From positions 16,841,597 through 16,905,596 of the forward strand of contig NC_050473.1 of the NCBI RefSeq assembly GCF_013373865.1: 64,000 nucleotides of DNA, in the 5' to 3' direction. The DNA comes from Monomorium pharaonis. Its lineage: Eukaryota > Arthropoda > Insecta > Hymenoptera > Formicidae. Made by a program: the position numbers and the translations under genes. The notes beneath the pieces are model-generated. The model was not told the DNA's origin. It saw nothing but the letters and a program-made list of their open reading frames with translations, and searched no databases. Below are positions 39,778 to 51,694 of the stretch, piece by piece; positions within the stretch are counted from its first letter, which is position 1; the number at the start of each line of letters is the position of its first letter.

Positions 39778-40227
39778 AAAATCACAAAGGCTTGTAGCGA
39801 TTCGCATCGTGGCCTTTCAATGACTCGTTATTTTTGCTAATGGCGACATTAGCCGCTCGAAAAATTACGATCATTACAACCCACAGCTCGCTCGACGAGC
39901 AAGGCTAAACGATGGCAAGATGAAATCACGAAAGCGTGAATAAGCAGTGATAAAATACGCTCTAACGGTTAACTATCGTCTCGAGACTAACTAACGACGA
40001 AGTAACGACGGGACGTACAGCGATGTGGCCCGGCCAATTTTCCAGGATGCCACGGAATAATTGCCACCGGAACGGTCCGAGTCTAATGATTATCGCATCG
40101 TCACGCGATGCCAAGATATATCCGGCATGCTCTCGTGACAAGGTAAAGCGTCGATAAGAAGTATAACGGAAATTTGATTCACCGATAACGCTTTATAAGG
40201 TTACAAGAAATGTCGATCTTTGATGTA

Positions 40228-40349
40228 GTCTACAATGAAGACTTAAGCTTTAAGCCATAAGAAATTGACCAATCACAGTCGATTATTATAAAAATATTCA
40301 ATTGTGATTAGTCATTTTCTTACTTAAAACTCAAGTCTTTATTGTAGAT
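40228..40349. mobile_element. Fold-back MITE flanked by TA
   Basis: Two arms of about 50 bp (40229-40281 and the complement of 40299-40348) match at roughly 80% or more around a 17-bp AT-rich centre. Outer arms read TCTACAATGAAGACTTAAG on the left and TCTACAATAAAGACTTGAG from the right. The inner arms carry TGACCAATCACA / TGACTAATCACA. TA at 40226-40227 and 40350-40351 fits a Tc1/mariner-type target duplication. It has no coding capacity and depends on a transposase elsewhere. A diverged relative is likely at 24333-24474. Confidence 0.75.
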
Positions 40350-41998
40350 TATCCCTTTATTGTCATGTAAATCAACATCTTGATCTAAAAAATGCGTTTA
40401 CTATTTTACTTAAAATATGAATAATAGCTCATTGTATTTAAATTATTACTCCCAGTGCATGATTGTGCATCTATTATAAATTTAAACGCATTTTTGCAAA
40501 ATGTTAAATGTAAGATTTAGTTATAATGCTTCGTGTGAGAAACGAAAAATTATAGAAAAAGTCCTACCATTTTAACAAAAAAAATATAAAATAAATATTG
40601 CCATTATAGTATTAGCCGCGCTGTTGTTTATTGCTCAAACTTATTTCCCTCGAAAGTGATTACATTTCTGGCACATAGTCGCGAGAATTAAATCAAGTAA
40701 ATTCACATTAATTTATCCAGATACCATCGCACGACGACGTTTAGTTCGAGCACGATTCGAGCGCAGTAATCGAGCATCAGAGACGGTTGCAAATTACACA
40801 ACGCGATTGTCGGGGCATGGCGCGCGACACAATGCGGAAAACGTTGGTGAGTACCGCTGACGTAAACCTCGAAGCATGTTGACTTTGCATCGAGAATGGT
40901 TTCGACCATTCACTTCTCGTTAACCATTCCGTCGCGAATGCTGCATTTCGATAAGCCGGCTGGAGCTATCATGTATCGAGAGTTTTGGTGAAGTTTCGAA
41001 CAATACGCCGTTTTATTGGCAAAAATAAATGCAAAAAAAATTTCCCTTCAATTTCCCGGCGTTAGAAGTCAGACTTTAAACAATTTTTTTTCATTTAATA
41101 CAAAAATTAATTGTTAAAATTAATTAAAATTAATAGAAATAATTTTTTACTTTTAAAATTGATTTTACATGTAATTTTTAAAAGATTCCTTTTTGTAAAA
41201 TTTTACTTTGGCCATTTATTTCATTCGCTTCTTTTTAAGAGCTATTCTTTATTTCGTTTTTAAATGTCCACTTCAATGTAAAATCTAGCAATGGCAATCG
41301 CGTTTGATTGGAACGCGCGTTATAACAGAAAGGCAATTTCAGGAACGATCAGCGCCATGAATCGTGCTCGCATGACAAATGTTCATGGCGAGTCATAAAA
41401 TAAAGTTGTAGTATCTCGAATTCGTGGATAAACATGAGCGAACGTACGCGTAACAACTTTTCGGCACGTTGCTACAACTGCGGCGACGTAAGTACTACAT
41501 CTGCAAAGTGAGTTGTCAAAATATTGTCGAATCGTATTGAGATTCGGGTTGACTGCAATCTGAATAACTGTAAAGTTACCGAGGAGTTTCCCAAAAGATC
41601 TCACGGGAGCTTTTGAAAAGGTCGAATTGTGCAACGAGCGATGCAACGAAGGTGGATTGAAGCGTTTCATCAAAGCTGGTTTGCATTACATTTTTGTATA
41701 AAAAGATAAAACAATATAATATTTTATTTTATAAAATAAATAAATAGGAATATTTTATAAATATATTTTATAAATATTTTGAAATAAATATTTTACTCTA
41801 AAAATAATTATTATACTTGACTGACTAAAGAAAAATTAGCATTATATAACGAATGAAAAGCTAACAGCAATCAATGTTTTAGCCATGATATTAAAGAAAA
41901 AGTGTATAGAGTAAAATTTAAAATCTGTATAATTTTATAAATAAGAAAAAATCCCTCTTGAATAATTCCATAAGGTATTAGATTGTATGATTGTAAGT

Positions 41999-42015
41999 AA
42001 AAAAAAAAAAAAAAT
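41999..42015. repeat. Poly(A) run, 17 bp
   Basis: Uninterrupted A17. No retroposon body or target duplication was recognised next to it. Confidence 0.9.
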
Positions 42016-42471
42016 ATCTGTCACGTCGTTTGCATATGAAGCAGAGTGAGAGTACAAGATTCTTCGCGCAACGTAAAGTATAATGGCAGAAAATGTATGG
42101 TCAACAAATGTTAGTTTTGATGTTACGGCTCTCGCAACGGAATTTCGCTAATATTGACAAAAGTATTACAAATGGTACTACGAGGTACGGCAAGTCTATG
42201 CTGAAGATTTTGCGAAAGATATCATTATTAAATAAAGTAAAAAGAATAAAGAGGATTTATTAAAAATTAATAGTACGAAGAGAAAACGTGTGGTTCCACG
42301 GCAAAGAGGATTTTCTTATCGCTCGCGGAAAATCAATGAATATTCTCCTTTCATCTAATATTCCGTTACTAAATTAACTGACAGCCAATATTAAAGGAAA
42401 ATATAAATCACAATTTCCCATATTTAAAACATTTTTAATAATTTCGCTAATAAATTCATAAAACAAAACGG

Positions 42472-42491
42472 TGAGAGAGAGAGAGAGAGAG
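42472..42491. repeat. (GA)n microsatellite
   Basis: Ten GA dinucleotides. A second GA run follows at 42608-42626 before a G-rich stretch. Confidence 0.93.
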
Positions 42492-43112
42492 GCTGGGAAG
42501 GGGAACCTCAGAGAGTAACATAGTGTATTTTCAGATTGTAATGCGACATTATAACTCGACGACGGTCAACACGTCATGCCATTATTAAAGCGGATGTAGA
42601 GAAAGAGAAGAGAGAGAGAGAGAGAGGGAGGGGGGATAAGCGGCGGTGCAAAATGCTGCCGAATAATCAACGTGCGTCCGCGTCCTCGTCGCGCTACAAA
42701 ACGGCAGCTAACGAGAAACTTGGACACGAAAATTATGTGCAAGTCGAAAGCGTTCCGGAAACTACCTTACGGAATTTCCCAGCGTGGCCAAGATCCCGCC
42801 CGAGAGCGCTCGTGTATTCGTCGCCGCTGCCGCCGCGAAACTTGCAGCCGACCTGTAGTCGGAACTTGCGACTACGAGAAGAGATTGCACTCTCGGCTGC
42901 TGTCCGCCCGCGGCAATGAACGTTGCTATTATCGCCACCGGCTGCACCGGCCACTCGTACGCGTTCTCGAAAACGGAATGACGTTATTAACGAGCTCGTT
43001 ATCTTGCCAAATAATAACTGCCGTGAGATGAACGACTGCACGTAATAACCGTCACGGTAATTGCGGAGACAAAAGCGGCCGGGTATTCCCAAACGTGAGA
43101 ACTATGCAAGCA

Positions 43113-43128
43113 AGCGCGCGCGCGCGCA
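43113..43128. repeat. (GC)n tract
   Basis: About eight alternating GC dinucleotides, a potential Z-DNA tract in CpG-rich DNA. Confidence 0.9.
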
Positions 43129-46100
43129 CGCTGCGCTGGCAACGGATTAATCTGCGACCCCGATAACAGAGTACGCGCCCTGATAAGAAACTAAGCGAAA
43201 ACCTAATAAAGTAGATGAATATACACCATTTATTTCATTTCCTGTGCTCATAACGCTTTTAAAGATTGATTTGATTTTTATGACACTTTTGCAGCTGATA
43301 TTAATTTGTCACTGGAGAAAAATTAACAGACCCGCTGCAGCATTACGAGCATTACGTCAGAACGGAAAGTTTGCAATTATTAATTAAGCCAGAATTCATA
43401 ATGCTAACTACTTTTAACATACATAAAAATAATAAACAAAAATTCAATTTTAAAATATTAATATTTTATATAATAAAAATTCTCCACTCTCTGCCCTACT
43501 CTTATTTTTTTATACACGCTATTATCGAATTATAGATAGAGAATATAATTTGAACGTTAAAGAATTGAATGCGAAATCTTACAAAAGTTTTGAATTGCAA
43601 ATTACGTTGCACGCGGACATCGAACTTTATACGACTATGAAAGGACAATTACACGGCTTAATTAATTCTGCACGTATCGTTTAAAGTTGCACGATCACGC
43701 ACAGGATTGCGCTCTCATCTGGATACCAATAAATTCGTTTCGATTTCCGTGAGACTCGACACCGTGAAGCTTTTCGTTCGACGAACACAGCGATGTTACT
43801 CGGCTCAAACGAGTGAAGAGTGCGAATACTTAATCAAACGGTGACAATTAATTTAAAAAAAGTCACACGAAATGTAAAAACCGCGATAATTAAATTAATT
43901 ATTTGATCAATTTAAGTGAAAATCCGAGACCTCTGGATTCAAAGGCAGACAAGTTCTAAGATATTTCTAACGAGAGAAGTTGTTAATAAAGCAGTTGTGT
44001 AAAGTGGTCCAGTTTACTAACATTCATTAACAAGCTAAAATACCTCTCGGTAATAATTCACCAGCGAGAGCTACGTATTATTTTAATCTATTGTAACAGG
44101 CAGATCTGCCGCGCAATATAACACCCGGGAAAATTAAACGGCGCTACTAATTTTCCCTTTTGTGCGATACCGGCTTTACGAGGGTTTCCATATTTGTTTG
44201 TGGTGGCCTTTATACGCACGAAAATCTCGACTAACGATGCAAGTTAGCCCAGGACCACTCACGTAACAAGATCCCATACACGTTCGCGCAAATTAAATAG
44301 CCAGGCGTGTGTGCAAGCTCTCGGTCGTCACGATGAAATCTAAACAGGATTCGAAAGCTTTCACGTGAAAACTACGGCGTTTCTCACCGTGGTCCGGAAA
44401 AGCGACCGTCCGCCGGGTTTAATGTAAAGCTTGCGTCTAACACAGCGTAACGTTATACGTACGCAACGCGTGACAAAGCAACGGGAAGCTAAACAAATAC
44501 GTTCGTTTACGAAGGATGGAAATTGAATTGAATGCGATTACAAATTTTTCTATAAATAAACAGACTCTAATAAAATTTATTTTCAATAAATTTGTTTGTA
44601 TTAAAGTCATCCTTTGATCAAGATGTTTTATAAGACGGATAATTTATGAACTTTGTTTGTAACAAGAATTCAGTTTTATTACCTACAAAAATTATTTGAA
44701 GAACTCTGATGTGTTAAATGCTAATTAAGTTATTGTATTAATTGTATTTTTACAAAAAAAAAACATGATAAATTGATAATTGGAGATTTGATTAAAATTC
44801 ACGAATAAAAGTACATTCCACGCGTATCTGAATTTTAACTGAATGAAACTGTGATAATACAAATAAACCGAATGCTTCCCCTTGATGTTATCTATAAAGG
44901 TATCATCGGCGAGTGTTATTTTAATGGTTATTCAAGTACATAATTAGTGCAAATCGACACGTTTAATCACATGATAAAACGTATGCAATCCTTGGCGATG
45001 GCGCGTACGCGATATCGATCCAACATGATCCACAAAAACACGCGACCTCGATCGAAACCGGCCCCCGCTTGCGCCGATTAATCCACGGATATATGCGCAT
45101 GTGGTACCCGCGTATAATCTATGATATCGAAATGCCCGATTAAACAAGGATATTGCGTTGCGCTCGAACGCTGCGCCGCCGCCATTCGGAATGTCGCGTT
45201 GCATTTGCGCATAGCGTAATATCGGCGTATCGCATGCGAAAATTATTGACCAAATTCCAATCAATAGTATTATTATCAATCGCGTATTAAGTTGAAAGCA
45301 CGTGAAAATCTAACAATCTTATAAGAAGTCAGGTTTCAACGTATCGCGTGCGTGTTTTATTGTGTATTGAGAGTACAGCAAATGACTGATGTACTCTCAA
45401 TATTATAATTAATATATCTTCTTGTAAATTGTTTTCACTTAAACAATCTTCTTACGATAATAATACTTCAGCTGTTAGATGTCAATTATATCAAATTATA
45501 AGAAATGTTAAATGTTAATCAGTTTCGCGACAATTACAACAACTCCATCATTATTAAATGCTCTCAACTCTTTAAAGGTCCAATTCTCGATCTTTCGATA
45601 TAGATTAAAGAAAGTTATTCTCCTATGGATATGGCCTAGAAATCCCAATTTCAATGGCAATAAGATTTCTCAACCGGATTCAGCTGGACATCCGGTTTTT
45701 ATTCGCGGTCATTGACAATCCCGAAGTGTCAGGCGGCTCGGCCTCTCTCGCGTCGCGTCGTGTCGACTTCTCGGTGGCAATCTATTCGCAAGTAAAAGTG
45801 CACTCGCGTTGCATACCGACGTGCGCGGCGTTTCGCGCGCCGACTCTCGTTCGGGAACGAGTTTACGTGCTCGATACACGCCGTTGCGTTGCACGTACGT
45901 CGCGAATCAAGACGATGACACGCCAATAAATCATTCGCGACAACGGCCGGGTGTTCAACATTGTTCCGACAAAATTTACGCGGCACGGTCAACGCGGCGG
46001 CGATACGGTCGGACGGAATACAGTGGTCGGACAATATCGAGTAGATGCGCCGATCGAGAGCCCGGCAGAGATGCTCGTGAACAATGGGATTATTCGGATG

Positions 46101-46799
46101 GAGTGTTTCGCGCGAGAGGCGCATTTATAGGACACCCGCCGTCTGCGTCCTCGATCAACGCGGAATTAATTTGTCCGTTACTTGCCGAATAATTAATAAG
46201 ATCGTCCGGGGTTGTAACGACAATCCTTGAATCGAGGAAGCAAATACACGAGAAAATTATTCCTGACGTAAAACCGATGACAAATTCTCCTTTAAATAGA
46301 TTCTAATTTGAAAATTGGAATTGCAAGACGTTTAAATGTAGAACGTTTGTCGTTTTCGATTAACTTTTCTTGTTACGAACAGATTAGTTTTACGTGTCAC
46401 CTAGTTAACAGATCGAGAAAGAGATTAACCTAGAATCTATCGTGTATGTACTGCTTTAACTTACTTTCCACGATAAGTGATTAAGAATTAGCCATATGCA
46501 GGCGAGAAGACATTAAAGTCACCGTACGGTTAGACACGTATCTACACAACAAAACACGCTGTAGCGATCACTCTATGTAAAATATTCTACACTAAAAAAA
46601 TGCAATATATCCAATAAAATATGTTGTTGCGGGCTGCCAACTGCAGATATTATTTTATAATTAATAAATAGACAATATTTTATTCTATGATTAATAATAA
46701 TTGATAATAATTTATAATATAATAATAAATAGGAGACAAACTGCAACAATTCTGTCACATCTCCGCGCAGCCGCGACACACTGTCACCGCAAGACACAT

Positions 46800-47380
46800 C
46801 GAGAAACTAACCACCTCTCTCTCTCTGTCACCGCGCGTGCATTCCTTATCTAATCACCGCACACCGGTCCACGAGACATTATTATCTTCGTTAATTATAC
46901 ACGGACATGGCATCGCGCCGCATCCGTATCGAATCTCTTTTCGCGGCGTTGTTACGAGATTACGTCGCACGGCGTAAGGGAGAAAAAGAAAGAGAAGGAG
47001 AGAGACACACACGGGAAGAACGACAGGAGGACTCGGATAACAGGATTAACTCGCGCGCAAGCAGGAGTGTACTCGCGTTAAAGAGCGCGTGGATACTGCA
47101 TGCGGCGCGCCGCGTTTCGCTCGGTGAGCAGCCGTGGGCGAGCGTGGAGCAGAGCGGAGCGGCGCGATGGCTACCTACGCGATCGCTTACGCTCGCGGCG
47201 CTAGCGAACGCGCCTTTCTTCCTCCGCGCTGACCTTCCCCAATGCTGCGTCGCGTGACCGTCGTCGGCCGGAGTGTGCCACGCCACGTGCCGCACTCCGG
47301 GCGACCGTCGCGCGGCTCTCCCCCGGCTGCATTTTCCTGCGTTTAACTTGTCTGCGCCGGGAGATATATGGTGATCCTCC
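46800..47380. promoter_or_regulatory. CpG-dense island, possible promoter or 5' UTR
   Basis: A GC- and CpG-dense block within AT-rich surroundings, with open frames on both strands. It resembles hymenopteran transcription-start regions. Donor-like motifs occur on the plus strand (GTAAGG at 46975-46980, GTGAGC at 47122-47127) and the minus strand (GTAAGC near 47184-47189), so the direction cannot be read from sequence alone. It may be an upstream non-coding first exon of the minus-strand gene or unrelated. Confidence 0.25.
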
Positions 47381-48784
47381 TCTCCGCATAATACGAATAT
47401 CTGTCTTCCGGAAGATAAATATCTCGGAAGAAGAATTTGTGTCGCGAGCATAATTTGTCTTGGCGATCCGACATTATTCGCGCGACTCCTCAATAACATT
47501 TCATTTTTACATATAATTGTATAAACAGAATTATACAGGAAATTCTGCAGGGACAGACATTTCATATTTGCAGAAATAATACGGTTAATATATTCTATAA
47601 TGCGGGAAATATTATAAAAATGATAAAGAGGGGTCTCGTTTGACAATGTATTTTAATAATTAAAGAAATAACGTTCCGTAATCTACATGCCGCAATGTGG
47701 ACACAAGTTATCAAATCTACGTCTCCGTTATTAACGTCAAAATATACAATGTGTACCGTACACTGTTATAACTAATAGCATTACCATAAATAATAATGCA
47801 TTGAATTCCTTTAATGAATTTTCATTATAATTAATGGCGTAATTATTTCTTTTGAGTGCGCGCACCGGTATCCCATCGACGGAAACGTTCGGCTTACGCG
47901 CGGAAGATAGTCGAGGTTCAATGCACGATGCCGCCGAATCGGGGTTACGACAAATCGTTACGCCGCGCTTCCGCGATCGTATGAAAAAGGGTTTACGGCC
48001 CGAGCGAACGTTTAGCTTAGCAACTCGACACCGCGTTTATTATCTGAAATTATACATGCTGTATTTACCAGACGGTTAAAACGTCATGCAGCTATGCTGC
48101 TCGAGGTCGCGTCTCTCTCGAAAACGTCGAAAACACGTACGGAAAATTATACGTCGCGCGACAAGCTGTTTTCGTTCGGAGAAAGCACTTTATTCCGCGA
48201 TTTCACGTCTCGTGCAACCAACTGTACACCCCCGGGGTGTAAATTTAAATTTTAGATAAATAACTTAATGAGCACACGTACGCGTTATATCGACATCTCC
48301 ATTTCGTTTTGCGTGTCGTTACATCATCATACGCCAAACAGACGTACTATCACTTGAAATATTAAATATTGCGTGCCAGTCGAGTATCAGTTGCTACTCT
48401 CGTTACCGCAATTCTACAAATCCGTATCCAAGTTCCGCGCAGTTTCAAACGCTACCTCGTTGCAATTAATTATGAGTAGTAGCGTATATCGTGTGCAGGC
48501 GCGAGAGGCATGAAAAACTATGTATGACGGATCCGGGCGCGCGCAACGGCAATAACAAACGCACGATAATAACGGTGCTCGCGGTACGAATGCAATGCTT
48601 TCGCATTCCATTAGCACGTACTCCTTTAGCCGGGTAAGTGCAAAAGTCCACAAAGTGCAAAATGAAAGACACACTCCGCTATTTCGGTACCGCGGTCGCG
48701 GTAAAGGAGGAGCCGCGCGTCGCTCTCACTTGAGCGTCTCCGAACGCAACAGAGTAAATTTATCTTAACGCGTACGGACGTGAA

Positions 48785-48800
48785 GGGGCATTTATGCCCC
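48785..48800. repeat. GC-capped palindrome
   Basis: GGGGCAT and ATGCCCC arms around TT. The inner CATTTATG resembles the half-sites of the longer palindrome at 60187-60208. Confidence 0.85.
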
Positions 48801-50468
48801 CTTTGTGCCGCGAGAACGAGTGCCGGGATTCGCGGAGACGATGGACGTCGTTCTCGCGACGAACCGCGGTGCCGGTAACTCGAAACCGACGCGAGGAGCA
48901 AAAACGACCCGCAGCCTGTGTATTCAGTCGCCTGGCTTCGGGGTAAACTCGAAAGCGGACCGTCGAGGATGCTTCTATTTCGGAGATTCGCCGTAGGAGA
49001 TTCGGCCGCGAACGCTAGTGCTGTTGCTATGCACCTGTTACCGTAGAAAACGCTAAACTAAAATTATCGACTGCCACTGCTGTAAGCGCGCTTTGTATCC
49101 CTTCTAGAACAAGCACGCGTTGATTGATTGTGATGAATGGAATCATTCTCTATCAAAAAGCGATGCTCTTTCCTTCATCGCGATTATGTATAAATATATC
49201 GCTAACTCCGTAATATTCAAACGCGTAGATAGAAATAAGTGTCGGTAATTTCATGGTGACGCATTATTCTGCGCAAAAGACATTTTGATGTTTTCCTTCC
49301 AAATTCTCTTGTTTAATTCTTAAGATTGTCTGCATCGAGCAAATATCTTTGTAAAGAGATTCTATAATTTATTTTGCAATTAAAATACTAAAAGTCTCAA
49401 TTCTAAATAATCGACTTATCATGTTTTGACATCATATTCGTCAAGTTAAATTTCATGGAGGCTGCTTGATCATTTCGTTGCAAGATATCGTCGCACTGAT
49501 TCATTGCAAATGTTATTTGTATAATGATTCGCCGCTTAGAATAGCAAAATACAACGTTTAAGTGTATTTTGTTTGGCCAGTCTCCAAGCAACAGTGTGTT
49601 GCCGTTTATCTAAACCGATTCTATTGTTTAAAAAGAAGTCAATTAATTAATTAATGTAATTTTTTAACGTACGTTTATAAAAAAAAGAAATAGAGATAAT
49701 AAATCATAAGCGGTTTCGAGAAACTGCGAGCAGTCAAAATATATAGAGTTAAGATGTATCGTAATTTGCGTTATTTAATAAAAAATTTAAATTTTTACCC
49801 GAATCACGTTTTACGAATAAGCCAAACGCATAGCGACTGTGCATAGAGTGAGAAACTGACGGATTAAGATCAACGATGCAGCGTTTTTTTCCTCCGAGTC
49901 TCTCAGATCACGGAAATACCGTTGCCAGGATAAAAACAACGGCGCCTATTAGCGTTAAAACGAAACAAGATTCATTTCATTGAGAAACAGTCACGGGGAA
50001 TTTTTGATTCCGGATTCCGCATTTTCCGCGGTTATGTGAACTCAGTTCTGTAAATAAAAGCGCACTATGCAAATGCAAAAACAGCGTCATTATTCTCTCC
50101 GGTCGCGCACCATGATATTCTCTTTTATCCCGAAGCGATAAATATTTCTGCGAGCTTCGTCGGAGTCGACGCGACAAAAGCACAGGCTTGTTATTTTCGC
50201 GAAAACAGTACGGTATGCGTATGTGTCTGTGTGTGTGTAAATGCGGGTGAAATTAAAAAAATGAAAGATTGCGTCGTCGGTCGCTTGCTCGATCCTCTCG
50301 TGATTTCTGCGCCGTGTCCAGTTCCGTGGGCATATCCTATGCATCAGCAGGAAGCGATATAAATTCGAATTTTTCATCGAACGTTTCTCGATGTTTTTTC
50401 CGTTCTGGAAAACGATTTCCCGATCCCGGAAAAGGATGGAGAGACTATGAGTGCAAAGGACAAAATGC

Positions 50469-50559
50469 AATTGAAGGGATTCAAAAGTCCAAAAGAAAAG
50501 GCTACAAAAATACAAACAAGTTTTTTTCTTTTAAATCTGGCCTTTTGGACCCTTCAATT
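50469..50559. ncRNA. Pre-miRNA-like 91-nt hairpin (candidate)
   Basis: The left arm AATTGAAGGG, TC, AAAAG, CC pairs with the right arm GG, CTTTT, GA, CCCTTCAATT. Interruptions are a 2-nt bulge, a 1-nt bulge and one T/C mismatch. Further pairing of AAAAGAAAA with TTTTCTTTT continues toward the loop. That gives about 19 paired bases of stem plus an inner A/T helix, close in size to an animal pre-miRNA. It does not match any conserved insect miRNA that I know. It could instead be an eroded fold-back transposon. Confidence 0.3.
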
Positions 50560-50708
50560 AATATTAGTATGTATGGCATCTATGGAGGCAATCGTTTGTG
50601 TGTTGTGCGAAATGAAAAACCGATCCAAATATATCCGCCGCAGGTTTTTCGAATTTCATAGTCAATTGTCGATAGCCGATTAATGAAAAACCACAGAGCA
50701 ACGTGTAG

Positions 50709-50726
50709 TTTTTTTTTTTTTTTTTT
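50709..50726. repeat. Poly(T) run, 18 bp
   Basis: Uninterrupted T18, a poly(A) on the minus strand, without a recognised retroposon body. Confidence 0.9.
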
Positions 50727-51473
50727 CATATCGCGAATTGCTGAATTATTCCACATCCACGTGATATCTCGCAGCGCGAGGATTTCTCCTATGAAAAATA
50801 TTATTCGCCGATATTAACATTCTTTATTCCGGCAGTTTAATGTAAATCTTGCGATACGCATACGCGCACGCATACTGGCGGCTAATGGATGACGTAAATC
50901 ACAGTATAAATCCTGCTTCCCTTCGCTACGCGATGGAAACGTGATATTTAAAATTAACGTTTCGACAACCTCGAGAGGGAGATATCGCGATACACTCTCG
51001 ATACGCGATAAACTAAAACGCGGCGGAAGAGAGAAACATATCCGGAAGAGAGAGAGAGAGACGTATCCGGATTTAAGCGATCACAATTCCACATTCTACG
51101 CGGAATTGACGGCGATGCAAATTAAAAATCTCAGCAATCAGTTAACGGGCTGATACGCGATATTTAACTGTAATTTACGACTAACGAGACATACCATGGG
51201 AAATAAATGATCAGAAATATAACGAGATTCGCCGGAAGCTCCATTGAGCTTGCTGACCTTCGATTACGAGATATCTAATTATTTTCTCTTTTGGAGTACA
51301 CATGTATCGACTAGGCGAGGACTACGAGCCCTCAATATCGCGCGTATAATCTCTAGAGAGATGTAACGCGTGGGAAGCTGGAGATCGATTGTGACAAGAT
51401 GCCGCTGCAACACCAGCGATAACTCGAGCTCCTTGATTATCCCGTACACGCCGAGAGAGGAGATGGAATTATG

Positions 51474-51500
51474 TTCTCTCTCTGTAACAGAGAGAGAGAA
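51474..51500. repeat. (CT)n/(AG)n fold-back
   Basis: TTCTCTCTCTGT is followed within one base by ACAGAGAGAGAGAA, a near-perfect hairpin built from simple repeat. Confidence 0.85.
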
Positions 51501-51656
51501 GTAAATCTCTCCTCTCTCGCAAAATATTAAAACTCCAATTCGTTCCTGCGTGTTTAAGGAAGAATTCTTTTGTAAGAATCTCCCTGGGAAAGTTCGTTAC
51601 ATTCGCTACATTACCTTTGCCGCGAAATGCTTAATTTCCCTATCCCATTTAATTCT

Positions 51657-51694
51657 GTCTCTCTCTCTCTCTCTCTCTCGCTCGCGCGCGCGCG
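51657..51694. repeat. (CT)n then (CG)n microsatellite
   Basis: About twelve CT units pass through GCTCG into a CG run. Confidence 0.93.

Larger units (their letters stand above)
32945..40225. other. Upstream region: no gene seen
   Basis: Long AT-rich runs (32950-33930, 34260-34620, 34910-36060, 36690-37320) with CpG-rich islands at 33930-34150, 37320-37960 and 38870-39440. The open frame at 37509-37832 is created by a trinucleotide repeat in CpG-rich DNA. Nothing has paired splice sites or a recognised domain. Confidence 0.4.
40352..50468. other. Upstream region: no gene seen
   Basis: AT-rich stretches (40380-40620, 41000-41270, 41690-42000, 43390-43560, 44520-44940, 46560-46740) alternate with CpG-rich islands (42640-43150, 45680-46200, 46800-47380, 47850-49060). 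The 46800-47380 island is the most promoter-like, being CpG-dense and open in several frames with donor-like GTGAGC at 47122-47127. No coding exon can be justified. A 17-A run is at 41999-42015. Confidence 0.4.

Noticed and set aside
46960..47646. 228-codon minus-strand open frame, the longest in the window
   Set aside because: Spans a CpG island and AT-rich DNA with an abrupt compositional change, no domain, and the plus strand is also open. Better explained as stop-poor promoter-like DNA.
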